Notes: a model not told the origin generated them from the letters alone. DNA of 64,000 nt from Microbacterium sp. SLBN-154 (GCF_006715565.1 NZ_VFNL01000001.1:2356001-2420000); one strand, 5' to 3'. Shown: positions 47,249-55,947, numbered from the stretch's first letter. Made by a program: numbers and translations.

Positions 47249-47875
47249 ATGCCCTCCTCCCCTGTCGGCGCCCCGTGGCGCCGGTCCCTCGCTCTGGTCT
47301 GCGTCACCGCGGTGCTGTGGTGCGCCGGCTGCGCATCGCCGACACCCGAGGCCGCGACCAGCACGACGGCGTCGCCTGTCACAGACGAGGTCATCGCGGG
47401 CGAACTGCGAGAGGTCCTCTCTCTGATCGCAGAGCGACTCGCCACCGCACCGGCTGTGGCAGCCGCGAAGGAAGTCGGCGGCCAGCTCGTCACGGACAGG
47501 GATCGAGAGCAGAGCGTTCTCGAGGCTGCGCAGACCGAGGCCGAACGGCAGGACGTCGATACGTCTTGGGTCCGCGAGGTGTTCGCCGATCAGATCACGG
47601 CGAACAAGGACGTCCAGTTCGCGCTTCTCGACGACTGGCGCGTCGGCGTATCCCCCGCCCCGACCCAGGGACCCGACCTCGCCGCCGAGGTGCGACCGAT
47701 CCTCGATCGCCTCACACCCGCGCTGATCGGCGCCCTCGCCGGGCTCGAGCCGTATCGAGGCGCACCCGGGTGCGCCTCCGTGCTCGCCGAGGTACGGGAC
47801 GAACTCGACGGGCAGGTGGAGCCGGCCGTCGAGACCGCCCTCGTCCGCGCGACGGAGAACCTCTGCATGGCGTGA
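47249..47875 (+). CDS. Secreted gamma-class chorismate mutase (AroQ)
   Basis: A 208-residue exported protein. The signal peptide has an Arg pair (WRRS) and a hydrophobic core ending in CAGC (Cys28), a lipobox-like site with a non-standard -3 residue. The mature part matches the periplasmic AroQ-gamma chorismate mutases such as M. tuberculosis Rv1885c: LLSLIAERLATAPAVAAAK-type first helix (here LSLIAERLATAPAVAAAKEV), then ADQITANKDVQFALLDDW near 110-127, and a C-terminal helical lobe with a Cys pair. It would convert chorismate to prephenate outside the cytoplasm. No aromatic pathway genes are adjacent. Assignment rests on pattern recall, not alignment. Confidence 0.8.
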   Translation: MPSSPVGAPWRRSLALVCVTAVLWCAGCASPTPEAATSTTASPVTDEVIAGELREVLSLIAERLATAPAVAAAKEVGGQLVTDRDREQSVLEAAQTEAERQDVDTSWVREVFADQITANKDVQFALLDDWRVGVSPAPTQGPDLAAEVRPILDRLTPALIGALAGLEPYRGAPGCASVLAEVRDELDGQVEPAVETALVRATENLCMA

Positions 47876-47889
47876 TCGGCGCCTGCCCG

Positions 47890-48792
47890 TCACGGGGCCT
47901 GCAGAGCGCCGACGACCTCGTCCGCCACGACGGCACCACCCTCGGGGGTCAGCAGGATCGAGTAGTGGTTGAAGCCCGCGACACGCCGGTGGGAGATGGC
48001 GGGTCGTTCGCGAAGGAGCGCCGAGAGATGGTCGGGCGGGTAGAGCCCCGGCTCCTCGTCTCGAAGGCCTCGCGGGACGGTGAGCAGCCTGGTGGGGTGA
48101 CCGAGCGCGTCCACCGCGACGCGCAGAGCCGATCCCGTCGTGAGATCGACGGTGTCCTCGATCGTGACGGCCTCGCTCGTGGCCGGTCGCAGCGCACCGT
48201 TATCGGCGTCGAGGAGGTCGTAGCGGAAGTAGTCCTCGAGCTCCGGCGTCCACGGCGGCGGAAAGGCCGGGTGCGCGCGCCAGAATCGCAGATAATCGGC
48301 CTCGTCGTCGAACCTCATGCGAAGCCGGGCGGCCGTGGGCCCGAGGATCGCGGCGACCGTCTCCTCCGGCGAGAGCCCCTCCGGCGCCCGCAGGGGCAGG
48401 CCGCCGTCGACGAGCAGCAGCCGATCGAGGAGATCCGGATGCCGGTGGGCCAGCACCACAGAGACGAACCCGCCCATCGAGTGACCGACGACGACGGACG
48501 CCCGTCCCGAGGTCTCGGCGAGGACGAGGGCGAGATCGTCGGCGTGGCGCGCCATGCCGGCGGGGCGGTTCGCGGTGCTGCGGCCGCGGCCGCGCAGGTC
48601 GGGGGCGATCACCCGGATCCCCGGCAGCCTCTCGACGGTGTGCGCCCACACACGGTGGGACGAGGTCACACCATGGACCGCCAGAATCTCTCCGCGCACA
48701 GGTCCGGTCGGTTCCCACACCCCGACACGGAGGGCACCCCCGGGAACGGGGATGTCGCGGGTGCGATAGCGGTGGAAGCGGTGCCCGCTCAT
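47890..48792 (-). CDS. Alpha/beta hydrolase
   Basis: A 300-residue alpha/beta-hydrolase. Oxyanion motif AVHGVTSSHRVW near 40, nucleophile elbow VGHSMGGFVSV near 100 (Ser of GHSMG), acidic residue in the late strand region, and catalytic His in VAGFNHYSILL near 278. A cap region (about 140-205) has an aromatic cluster (FPPPWTPELEDYF). ATG 48792 overlaps the SDR stop by 4 bp (ATGA), so it is coupled to the SDR. An ester or lactone substrate related to hydroxybutyrate is possible but unproven. Confidence 0.87.
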   Translation of the reverse strand: MSGHRFHRYRTRDIPVPGGALRVGVWEPTGPVRGEILAVHGVTSSHRVWAHTVERLPGIRVIAPDLRGRGRSTANRPAGMARHADDLALVLAETSGRASVVVGHSMGGFVSVVLAHRHPDLLDRLLLVDGGLPLRAPEGLSPEETVAAILGPTAARLRMRFDDEADYLRFWRAHPAFPPPWTPELEDYFRYDLLDADNGALRPATSEAVTIEDTVDLTTGSALRVAVDALGHPTRLLTVPRGLRDEEPGLYPPDHLSALLRERPAISHRRVAGFNHYSILLTPEGGAVVADEVVGALQAP

Positions 48793-49541
48793 CGCGCGGT
48801 CCAGCCGCCGTCCATCGTGTAGGTGGCCCCCGTGACCATGCCCGCGCTGTCGCCGACCAGCCACCCCACGAGGGAGGCGACCTCCTCGGGCTCGATGAGG
48901 CGCTTGACCGCCGTTTCGGTGAGCATGATCTTCTCGATCACCTCGTCTTCGCCGATGCCGTGCAGCCGAGCCTGGTCGGCGATCTGCCGCTCGACCAGGG
49001 GCGTTCGGACGTAGGCGGGACTGACGCAGTTGCTCGTCACGCCGGAGCGGGCGCCCTCGAGCGCCGTGACCTTCGACAGGCCCTCGAGTCCGTGCTTGGC
49101 CGTGACGTAGGCCGACTTGAATGCGCTCGCTCGCAGGCCGTGGACGCTGGAGATGTTGATGATGCGTCCCCATCCTCGCCGGGACATGCCGGGCAGTGCC
49201 GCCCGGATGAGCAGGAAGGGACACTCGACCATGAGCCGCTGAATGTGCCGGAAGTCCTCCGGCAGGAAATCGACGATCGGGTTGACCCGCTGCATCCCGA
49301 CGTTGTTGACCAGGATGTCGACATCCAGCCGGACGTCCTCCAGGGCGGCGGTGTCGGCCAGGTCGACCACCCATGGCTCGGCACCCAGCTCCTCGGCCAC
49401 CGCCTCGGTCTGGTAGACGTGGTGATCGGCGACGATGACGTGTGCACCGCGGCGACGGAACTCCTTCACGCAGGCCAGCCCGATGCCGCTTGCGCCGCCC
49501 GTGACGACGGCGCGCTTTCCGTGCAAGTCGCTGTCTGTCAT
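48789..49541 (-). CDS. SDR oxidoreductase, probable 3-hydroxybutyrate dehydrogenase
   Basis: A 250-residue short-chain dehydrogenase. NAD-binding TGGASGIGLACV (about 15-26), NNVGMQ near 83, catalytic Ser in NISSVHGLR near 131 and Tyr/Lys in YVTAKHGLEG near 145. The VECPFLLIRAALPGM helix, SPAYVRTPLVERQI and the long Gln-Ala-Arg insert before IMLTETAVKRL match D-3-hydroxybutyrate dehydrogenases. ATG 49541 has GGAGC just upstream; the longer frame runs into unrelated sequence. It would feed acetoacetate to the CoA-transferase encoded 3 kb away. Confidence 0.85.
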   Translation of the reverse strand: MTDSDLHGKRAVVTGGASGIGLACVKEFRRRGAHVIVADHHVYQTEAVAEELGAEPWVVDLADTAALEDVRLDVDILVNNVGMQRVNPIVDFLPEDFRHIQRLMVECPFLLIRAALPGMSRRGWGRIINISSVHGLRASAFKSAYVTAKHGLEGLSKVTALEGARSGVTSNCVSPAYVRTPLVERQIADQARLHGIGEDEVIEKIMLTETAVKRLIEPEEVASLVGWLVGDSAGMVTGATYTMDGGWTAR

Positions 49542-49619
49542 CCCGGCTCCTTCGCTCGCTGGCGCCGGCACGAGCGGCACCCGACCTCAGCGTAGGACGT
49601 CGACGGGGACGGACACACG

Positions 49620-49645
49620 AAACGCCCCGGCGAACCAGGGCGTTT
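49620..49645 (-). terminator. Terminator of tRNA-Lys
   Basis: Arms AAACGCCC and GGGCGTTT with a 10-nt loop that can extend the stem (CGG/CCA partly pairs). It lies just downstream of tRNA-Lys on the minus strand. Confidence 0.65.
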
Positions 49646-49655
49646 GGTGAGGTGG

Positions 49656-49728
49656 TGCGCCCCCAGGGACTTGAACCCTGAACCCACTGATTAAGAGTCA
49701 GTTGCTCTGCCGATTGAGCTAGAGGCGC
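49656..49728 (-). tRNA. tRNA-Lys (CUU anticodon)
   Basis: A 73-nt cloverleaf on the minus strand. Acceptor GCGCCTC pairs with GGGGCGC (one U-G). Anticodon arm CTGACTCTTAATCAG gives CUU, and the T arm has GGTTCAAGTCC. CCA is encoded at 49655-49653. Confidence 0.96.
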
Positions 49729-49819
49729 GAACCCGGTCGCGTCGATACAGACCCGCGAACCGAGGGTCAACATTACCATCACGATGTCGCCACGGTGAAA
49801 TCCGACCCCGCGCGCCACC

Positions 49820-49825
49820 TATCCT
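49820..49825 (+). promoter_or_regulatory. -10 hexamer of hisN operon (leaderless type)
   Basis: TATCCT, 7 nt before the GTG at 49833. Confidence 0.5.
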
Positions 49826-49832
49826 TGACCGT

Positions 49833-50678
49833 GTGACCCTGCCCCCTGCGGATAGCGTTTTCGACACCCCTCACGACGGGGACCTCGCCGAGGATCTCGC
49901 CCTCGCCCTGCGCCTGGCCGACGTCGCCGATGCGGTGTCGATGGCCCGGTTCGACGCCTCTGATCTGGACGTGCGCACGAAGGCTGATGCCAGTCACGTC
50001 ACCGAAGCCGACCTCGCCACCGAACAGGCGATCCGCGGGGTCCTCGCGGCGGAGCGACCGGAAGACGACGTGTTCGGCGAAGAGTTCGGCTCCTCGGGAG
50101 CAGGCGTCCGACGCTGGGTCATCGACCCGATCGACGGCACGGCGAACTACCTCCGGGGCATACCCATGTGGTCGACGCTCATCGCGCTGACGGTCGACGG
50201 TGTGCCGCGCGTCGGCGTCGTCAGTCAGCCCGCGATCGCCCGACGCTGGTGGGCGGCGAGCGGTCTCGGCGCCTGGACGAACGCCGCAGACGGCGGCCCG
50301 CGGCGTCTCGCCGTGTCATCCGTCGACTCCCTCACCGAAGCGAGCGTGAGCTTCCAGAGCATCGGGCAGTGGCGCGAGGCCGGTCAGCTGGCGGCGCTCG
50401 AGAGGCTGACCGCAGCGGTGTGGCGCGATCGCGGCTACGGCGATGCCTGGCCGTACATGCTCCTCGCGGAAGGGCGCTTGGAGTTCGTCGCCGAGTTCGG
50501 CGTGCAGGAGTACGACATCGCCGCGCTCGTGCCCATCGTCCACGAAGCCGGCGGGCGGTTCACCGATTTCACCGGCACGGATACGCTGACCGCCGGGTCA
50601 TCGCTGGCCACGAACGGCTCACTCCACCGGACGTTCCTCGACCTGCTCCACCCCCCCACCCCGGAGATCGATCGATGA
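49833..50678 (+). CDS. hisN: Inositol-monophosphatase-family histidinol-phosphatase
   Basis: A 281-residue Mg-dependent phosphatase of the IMPase superfamily. Metal residues: GEEFG near 82-86, IDPIDGTANYLRG near 96-108 and the late Asp in VQEYDIAALVPIVHEAGG near 230. Actinobacterial members with this layout act in histidine synthesis (HisN), which is my call; inositol-phosphate or fructose-bisphosphate activity cannot be excluded. First gene of a three-gene operon joined by two ATGA overlaps. Confidence 0.85.
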   Translation: MTLPPADSVFDTPHDGDLAEDLALALRLADVADAVSMARFDASDLDVRTKADASHVTEADLATEQAIRGVLAAERPEDDVFGEEFGSSGAGVRRWVIDPIDGTANYLRGIPMWSTLIALTVDGVPRVGVVSQPAIARRWWAASGLGAWTNAADGGPRRLAVSSVDSLTEASVSFQSIGQWREAGQLAALERLTAAVWRDRGYGDAWPYMLLAEGRLEFVAEFGVQEYDIAALVPIVHEAGGRFTDFTGTDTLTAGSSLATNGSLHRTFLDLLHPPTPEIDR

Positions 50679-51250
50679 CCTCTGCCCTTCGTCGCCTCTC
50701 CGCCGGCGGCGCGCTCACCGTCGCGCTAGTCGCACTCACTGCGTGTGCCGCGGAGACCGGCGACGCCCAGCCCTCCCCGCCCCCGTCGCCGGTCGCTTCC
50801 TCGCCCACGGCTGAACCCTCGGCCCCGCCCACCGAAGAACCCGCGCCCGCCACCGACCCGACGTGCGAGACAATCATCCCCGAGACCACGGTCGCCGATT
50901 ACGACAGCGTCGGCTGGAGCGCCCAGGCCTCGCCGTTCACCATCACCGGTGAGGAGATCCCGGGCGGCATCGAATGCGTCTGGGCGAACTTCGACGGTCC
51001 GGCCAGCGACCAGCTCCACATCTACGGCTGGGCTCCGATCGATGAGGCGACGGCCGACGAGGCGCGCGCGCGCCTTCAGGCGGAGGGGTGGACGGTCGAG
51101 GACGATCCGGAGGGCGTGTACGTCACCGAGCCGGCCGAAACGGCGGTGACCACCGATGAGAACGGGTACGGCATCACCTACTTCTTCCAGGCGGGAACGG
51201 TGAAGATCGCCGACACCAAGCAGAGCATCCTCCTGATCGAGTGGGGATGA
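50675..51250 (+). CDS. Secreted lipoprotein of unknown function
   Basis: A 191-residue putative lipoprotein. Signal peptide with lipobox LTAC (Cys near 22), a Pro/Ser/Ala/Glu linker (about 28-63), then a domain of about 125 residues with two cysteines (TCETI and ECVWANF), several Trp and a hydrophobic C-terminus. I recognise no family. Its architecture resembles the lipoprotein at 6.2 kb, including a CETI/CNEL-like start and a C-W pair, so the two may be distant paralogues. ATGA overlaps on both sides couple it to hisN and to the acetolactate decarboxylase gene. Confidence 0.75.
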   Translation: MTSALRRLSAGGALTVALVALTACAAETGDAQPSPPPSPVASSPTAEPSAPPTEEPAPATDPTCETIIPETTVADYDSVGWSAQASPFTITGEEIPGGIECVWANFDGPASDQLHIYGWAPIDEATADEARARLQAEGWTVEDDPEGVYVTEPAETAVTTDENGYGITYFFQAGTVKIADTKQSILLIEWG

Positions 51251-51999
51251 ACACGCCCGAGCGGGTCTCCGCGGGCGCCGTGACGCAGTTCGCGGTGCTC
51301 GACGCGCTTCTGGCCGGCGCGTACGAGTCCGGGATGCCGGTCGAGGATGCGCTTCGGCACGGCGACTTCGGCATCGGATGCTGCGATCGCCTGGGAGGCG
51401 AGGTGGTCATCGTCGACGGGATGGCGTACGCGTGCACGGTGGACGGACCACCCCATCGGATGACCGGCGAGGATGTCCTTCCCTTCGCCGACGTCTGCGC
51501 CGAGCCGTCCGTGAGCCCTGTGGCCACCGGCCCTGCGGACCTCGCGATCCTCACATCGCTTGTGGAGGCCATGACGGTCAGCCGCAACCTGTTCCACTCC
51601 GTCCGCGTCGACGGCGAGTTCCGGATGATCCGCGTCCGGGCCACGCGGCGGGAGCACTTCCCGCTCCGCCCCCTCGCGGAGGTCGCAGACGATCAGGTCG
51701 AAACCGTGCTGAGGGAGGTCGAGGGGACCCTGGTGGGCTTCTGGGCACCGTCGATCTATCAGGGCATCGCGGTCGCGGGGCTGCACGTGCACTTCCTCGC
51801 CGCCGATCGCCACGCCGGAGGCCATGTTCTGGATCTCGCGCTGAACGTGGGAGCGCTTTCGGTCGGCGCCTTCGCGCGGTTCAACCTCGTCCTGCCCACG
51901 GATGCGGGCTTTCTCGCATCGGAACTCACCCACGACGACGACCATCGGATCGTCGCGGTCGAGGGAGGCGCGGCGCGCTCTTCGGGTCGTCAGCGGTAG
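51247..51999 (+). CDS. budA: Acetolactate decarboxylase
   Basis: A 250-residue zinc enzyme converting 2-acetolactate to acetoin. Family pattern: TQFAVLDALLAGAYE near 13-27, HGDFGIGCCDRLGGEVVIVDG near 38 onwards, LFHSVRVDGEF near 115, GTLVGFWAPS near 158, then the His zinc ligands in LHVHFLAADRHAGGHVLD near 178-195. ATG 51247 overlaps the lipoprotein stop (ATGA). The C-terminus is normal. Acetoin formation drains IlvBN product and consumes protons; no butanediol dehydrogenase is nearby. The last 10 bases overlap a convergent gene. Confidence 0.9.
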   Translation: MNTPERVSAGAVTQFAVLDALLAGAYESGMPVEDALRHGDFGIGCCDRLGGEVVIVDGMAYACTVDGPPHRMTGEDVLPFADVCAEPSVSPVATGPADLAILTSLVEAMTVSRNLFHSVRVDGEFRMIRVRATRREHFPLRPLAEVADDQVETVLREVEGTLVGFWAPSIYQGIAVAGLHVHFLAADRHAGGHVLDLALNVGALSVGAFARFNLVLPTDAGFLASELTHDDDHRIVAVEGGAARSSGRQR

Positions 52000-52304
52000 G
52001 GATTGGCCCAGCCGGACTCGGCATTCCCGTCCGCGGTCGTGGCCCGACCAGCGGCGAAGCCGCGATCCCAGGCGTCGCCGCGCTCCTCGAGATCGCGCGA
52101 GAGGGCGTCCAGCCTGAGCACACGCTGCGCGAAGCGCACCCACTCCCCCCATGTCGCCTCGCACGGCGCGCCCTCCGCGGGCATCATCGTCAGCCGCCAA
52201 CGCTCCGGCGCCTCCGCCGGAGCGAACTGCAGCGGGCCGACGCGCGTGGGCTCTCGGCGGGGGTCGGGCACGGCATCCTCCTCGGCTGGGAACTCTTCGA
52301 GCAT
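51990..52304 (-). CDS. Hypothetical protein, Trp-rich, 104 residues
   Basis: A 104-residue soluble protein without a recognised domain. It has an acidic Pro-rich N-terminus, a central WRLTMMPAEGAPCEATWGEWVRFAQ segment split by two Trp pairs, a helical region (VLRLDALSRDLEERGDAWDRGF) and the C-terminus SGWANPYR. Helix patterning supports a real protein. It follows the DUF429 gene by 15 bp on the same strand and overlaps the end of budA by 10 bp. Confidence 0.6.
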   Translation of the reverse strand: MLEEFPAEEDAVPDPRREPTRVGPLQFAPAEAPERWRLTMMPAEGAPCEATWGEWVRFAQRVLRLDALSRDLEERGDAWDRGFAAGRATTADGNAESGWANPYR

Positions 52305-52319
52305 GCCGCACGGGCCGAC

Positions 52320-53081
52320 TCAATCGCCGTGTGCCCGGCGCGCGTCGACCAGGTCCGCCAGCGCCGTCTCGGGAAGGGCGATCCATCCTTCGACCCGAGC
52401 GAGGTGCGCCGCGTCGGCGGGGACGGGGGTCGTGGCGCCGATCGCATGCGCACGGGCGTTGAGCGCTGCCACGACGGCGTCGAATGCGTCAGCCGACCTC
52501 AGCATCTCCGCCTTCATCGCGGTCGGGATGTGCAGCCACGGCGCGGCGGCGGTCAGCGTCGCGACCGCCACACCCCGCGCGGCGGGGTCGACCTTGTACG
52601 CCGGGACGGAGATCCCCCACAGGCGCAGCGCGGCAGCCGGGTAGACCTCGACCAGGACGCCCGCTCCCGATCGATCGACGGACACACCAGCCGCGCCGAA
52701 CAGCGCGGTGAGCTCGGCGCAGCGCATCGCGGTCAGCCCGAGCCGATCGGTGGCGACGCTGAGCGGCCACCGCCCGGTTCGCTCGCGCACGACGCGGTCG
52801 GTGTGCCGATAGGCGAGACGGCGTCGCCATTCCAGACCCGAGTCGGTGCCGGAGGGCGGCTTCCCTTTCGCGTGCTGCGAGACGAACTCGACGAAGTCGA
52901 CAGGCCATCCCAGAGCGCAGTCGATGCCGACCGACGCCGCCCCGCGCGCAGCGGAGACGATGTCGCGGTCGCCGATCCCGACGATGAGTGCGGTGACCTC
53001 GGCGGCCCGGTCACGCCAGTCGATCACGGCCACCGCGGTGCCCTGAGCGGAAGCTGCGAGGTCGACTCCGACGGTCTGCAC
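52320..53081 (-). CDS. DUF429 domain protein (predicted RNase H-fold nuclease)
   Basis: A 253-residue DUF429 protein. The N-terminus VGVDLAASAQGTAVAVID holds the first acidic residue of the RNase H-like fold, SVGIDCALGWPVDFVEF near 51 the second, and SADAFDAVVAALNARAHA near 203 the C-terminal acidic pair. The biological role is not known for this family. The start is GTG 53081 with TAGCGT six nt upstream and no SD. Confidence 0.82.
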   Translation of the reverse strand: MQTVGVDLAASAQGTAVAVIDWRDRAAEVTALIVGIGDRDIVSAARGAASVGIDCALGWPVDFVEFVSQHAKGKPPSGTDSGLEWRRRLAYRHTDRVVRERTGRWPLSVATDRLGLTAMRCAELTALFGAAGVSVDRSGAGVLVEVYPAAALRLWGISVPAYKVDPAARGVAVATLTAAAPWLHIPTAMKAEMLRSADAFDAVVAALNARAHAIGATTPVPADAAHLARVEGWIALPETALADLVDARRAHGD

Positions 53082-53087
53082 ACGCCC

Positions 53088-53093
53088 ACGCTA
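53088..53093 (-). promoter_or_regulatory. -10 hexamer of DUF429 gene (leaderless type)
   Basis: TAGCGT on the minus strand, then GGGCGT and the GTG start. Confidence 0.5.
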
Positions 53094-53179
53094 CCGACCG
53101 ACTTCGTCCCCTTCGCGCCGAAGGGGTACGAAGCCGCGCTACGGTTTCCTCACACGCCCGGCTCGGCGATTCGGGAGGC

Positions 53180-54559
53180 ATGAAACGAATGGGTTTCGAC
53201 CACGCCATCGTCATCGGCGCAGGCATCGGCGGTCTTCTCTCCGCTGCGGCGCTGTCGCGTCGGTACGGCAGCGTCACCGTCATCGAGCGCGACAGGCTGC
53301 CCGACGTGCCCCTCCATCGCCGGGGCGTTCCCCAGGATGAGCAGATGCATGCCATCCTCGCGATCGGGCAGGAGTCGTTCGAAGACCTCGTTCCCGGTGT
53401 GGCTGGCGAATTCCTCCGAGCCGGAGCGGCCTGGTACGACTCTCCTCGGGGAATCGCGAGCCTGAGCTCGCAGGGGTGGGCCGCCCGCGGTCCCAGTGAA
53501 GCGTGGATCTACGGCATCCGCCGCGTGGTCCTCGAAGACGCCCTCCGCCGCAAGGTCACCGAGATCCCGCAGGTGCGCATCGTGGAGGGCCAGGTCGTGG
53601 GACTGCACCCAGGAGGCGAGGACGCTGTGAGAGGCATCGTCCTCAAGGGAATCGGCAGACCACATCTCCACGCCGACCTCGTCGTGGACGCGTCAGGCCG
53701 TACCTCGCACGCGTCGGACTGGCTGGCGGAGCTCGGATTCGTCCCGCCGCCCGAGCAGGAGATCGTGAACACGGTGAGCTACGCCACCGCCGTCGTCCGA
53801 CTCGCCCCGGGGACCCTCCGCGACGACATCCAGGGCTACCTCATCCCGCCATTGCCCGAGAGCCCTCACGGGGCGGTCCTGCTGCCATGCGACAACGGTC
53901 TCCACCAGATCGTCGCGCTGTCGCAGTCCGACAGTCCGCCGCCGGCGACGCGCGAGCGCCTCATCGCCCACCTCGAGGCGGTGAGATCACCCGTAGTCGC
54001 CGAGGCTGCGCGCCGAGCGGACTTTCTGGGCGATCCCAAACCGTTCCGCATCCGTGGGTCGCGTCGGCGCCGGTTCGAAGACATGCCCGTGCACCCCGAT
54101 GGATTTGTGGCCATCGGCGATGCGGTGCTCGCCCTGAACCCCATCTACGGTCAGGGGATGTCGGTTGCTGCGGTCGAGGCGCGGACGATGCGCGACATCC
54201 TGCTCGAGACGCCGGATGCCACGGGGGCCGCGGGACGCATCCAGGAGGCTTTCCGCCCGACTCTCGACTTCGTCTTCGATTCCGTCGTCCGAAGCGACGG
54301 TGTCTTTCCGGGCGCGATGCTGCACGGGCTGGAGCGGCCCGCCGCACCGAAGTCCCGCGTGCTCGGCGCCCTGGCGACGGAGGACTGGAAGACGGCGGTG
54401 GCGCTGCGATACGCCGGTCACTACTTCAGTGCCGAGCCGCTGCATGCCCCCGAGATCCGCAGCCGCGCTCGCGCCTGGGCCGCCAGCGGCCGAAAGCCCC
54501 GCAGACACGATCCGCGAGACATCCCGCGGGCCTTCGACGGGGCACCGCTGCCGCGATAG
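53180..54559 (+). CDS. FAD-dependent monooxygenase-like oxidoreductase
   Basis: A 459-residue flavoprotein. FAD dinucleotide-binding VIGAGIGGLLSAAAL (11-25), an LVVDASGRTSH strand near 168 that matches the DG-type motif, and the second FAD motif GDAVLALNPIYGQGMSVAAVEA near 314-335. This layout is that of the class A flavin monooxygenases and the related geranylgeranyl-reductase/halogenase fold. The substrate is unknown. There is no strong SD for the ATG at 53180, though GGGAGGC lies before it. It is followed 41 bp later by an amine oxidase on the same strand. Confidence 0.85.
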   Translation: MKRMGFDHAIVIGAGIGGLLSAAALSRRYGSVTVIERDRLPDVPLHRRGVPQDEQMHAILAIGQESFEDLVPGVAGEFLRAGAAWYDSPRGIASLSSQGWAARGPSEAWIYGIRRVVLEDALRRKVTEIPQVRIVEGQVVGLHPGGEDAVRGIVLKGIGRPHLHADLVVDASGRTSHASDWLAELGFVPPPEQEIVNTVSYATAVVRLAPGTLRDDIQGYLIPPLPESPHGAVLLPCDNGLHQIVALSQSDSPPPATRERLIAHLEAVRSPVVAEAARRADFLGDPKPFRIRGSRRRRFEDMPVHPDGFVAIGDAVLALNPIYGQGMSVAAVEARTMRDILLETPDATGAAGRIQEAFRPTLDFVFDSVVRSDGVFPGAMLHGLERPAAPKSRVLGALATEDWKTAVALRYAGHYFSAEPLHAPEIRSRARAWAASGRKPRRHDPRDIPRAFDGAPLPR

Positions 54560-54600
54560 CGTCGAAGGCACGCGGCGTCGATCGCGGACAGGAGGCGGCG

Positions 54601-55929
54601 ATGGAGCACGTGGACACGATCGTGGTGGGGGCTGGGGTCGCCGGGCTGACCGCCGCGAGACTGCTGCGGGCAGCCGGCCAGCGGGTCATCGTGCTCGAGG
54701 CCCGTGAGCGCGTCGGCGGCAGGGTTCACACTGCCCGCGCCGGTGGGCGGGTGACCGATCTCGGAGCATCCTGGATCCATGGGATCACCGACTCCCCGGT
54801 CGCCGACGCCGCCCGCGCGTTCGGCATGCGGATGACGGAGTTCACCGTCGGCAGCTTCCAACCCGATGGCCGCCCGATCGCGTATCACTCTCCGGATGGC
54901 ACACGGATGCCGGAAGAAGCGGCGGCCGCCTTCGCCGCCGACGTCCGCACCGTGGACCAGCGCCTTCTGGAGGTTATCGCCCGATCGGGGCCCGGGGACT
55001 CGTACCGCGACGTGACCGAACGCGCCATCGCCGATCAGGGGTGGGATTCCGAGCGCGCCCTCCGAGTGAGGGAATTCGTCGAGCATCGCACGGAGGAGCA
55101 GTACGGAGCGTGGATCGAAGACCTCGCCGCCCACGGCCTGGACGACGATCAGGTCGAGGGCGATGAGGTGGTGTTCCCCGACGGATACGACCGCCTCCCC
55201 GCTCACCTCGCCGAAGGTCTCGACGTGCGCCTCGGTCACGTCGTGACCCGAGTCGCCTGGCACGCGTCGGGCGTCGACGTGACGAGCGACCGGGGCACGG
55301 TGACGGCCGCGGCGGCGGTGGTCACCGTCCCCGTGGGGGTGCTGCAGTCCGCGTCGTTCACCTTCGACCCGCCCCTTCCGCCCGCCGTCGCGGAGCCACT
55401 GGCGCGGCTGCGGATGAACGCCTTCGAGAAGGTGTTCCTGCGTTTTCCGACACGGTTCTGGGGCGACGGTGTCTACGCCGTGAGACAGCAGGGACCCGAG
55501 GGACGGCGCTGGCACTCGTGGTACGACCTCACGCCGCTGCACGATGAACCGACGCTCCTGACGTTCGCCGCCGGGCCCGCGGCGAGGGAGATCCGCGCCT
55601 GGAGTCACGATGAGATCGTCGCATCGGTCATGGAGCAGCTTCGGAGACTCTTCCCCGGAGCGCCCGACCCGGTGGACGTGGAGATCACCGACTGGCAGGG
55701 CGACCCCTTCAGCCACGGGTCCTACGCGTACATGACGGTGGGGTCTGTCACGAGCGACCACGACGACCTCGCCGCGCCCGTCGGCGGCGTGCTCCACCTC
55801 GCAGGCGAGGCGACGTGGACGGATGATCCCGCCACTGTCACCGCGGCGATGTGCTCCGGGCATCGTGCGGCTGAGCGCGTCCTCGGACGGCACGTCGCGA
55901 TGGAGAGCGTCTGGAACACCGCGTTCTGA
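54601..55929 (+). CDS. Flavin monoamine oxidase family protein
   Basis: A 442-residue FAD amine oxidase. N-terminal GAGVAGLTAARLL (10-22) with RVGGRVHT near 38-45 is the typical GG-doublet motif. TDLGASWIHG is near 52-61. The C-terminal FAD motif is HLAGEATWTDDPATVTAAMCSG near 399-420. The Lys of MAO-type enzymes may correspond to the one in MNAFEKVFLRFP near 280. The sequence resembles polyamine/monoamine oxidases; the substrate cannot be assigned. AGGAGG precedes the ATG by 6 nt. It probably shares a transcript with the upstream flavoprotein. Confidence 0.9.
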   Translation: MEHVDTIVVGAGVAGLTAARLLRAAGQRVIVLEARERVGGRVHTARAGGRVTDLGASWIHGITDSPVADAARAFGMRMTEFTVGSFQPDGRPIAYHSPDGTRMPEEAAAAFAADVRTVDQRLLEVIARSGPGDSYRDVTERAIADQGWDSERALRVREFVEHRTEEQYGAWIEDLAAHGLDDDQVEGDEVVFPDGYDRLPAHLAEGLDVRLGHVVTRVAWHASGVDVTSDRGTVTAAAAVVTVPVGVLQSASFTFDPPLPPAVAEPLARLRMNAFEKVFLRFPTRFWGDGVYAVRQQGPEGRRWHSWYDLTPLHDEPTLLTFAAGPAAREIRAWSHDEIVASVMEQLRRLFPGAPDPVDVEITDWQGDPFSHGSYAYMTVGSVTSDHDDLAAPVGGVLHLAGEATWTDDPATVTAAMCSGHRAAERVLGRHVAMESVWNTAF

Positions 55930-55947
55930 CGACGGCCGGCGGCGTGA

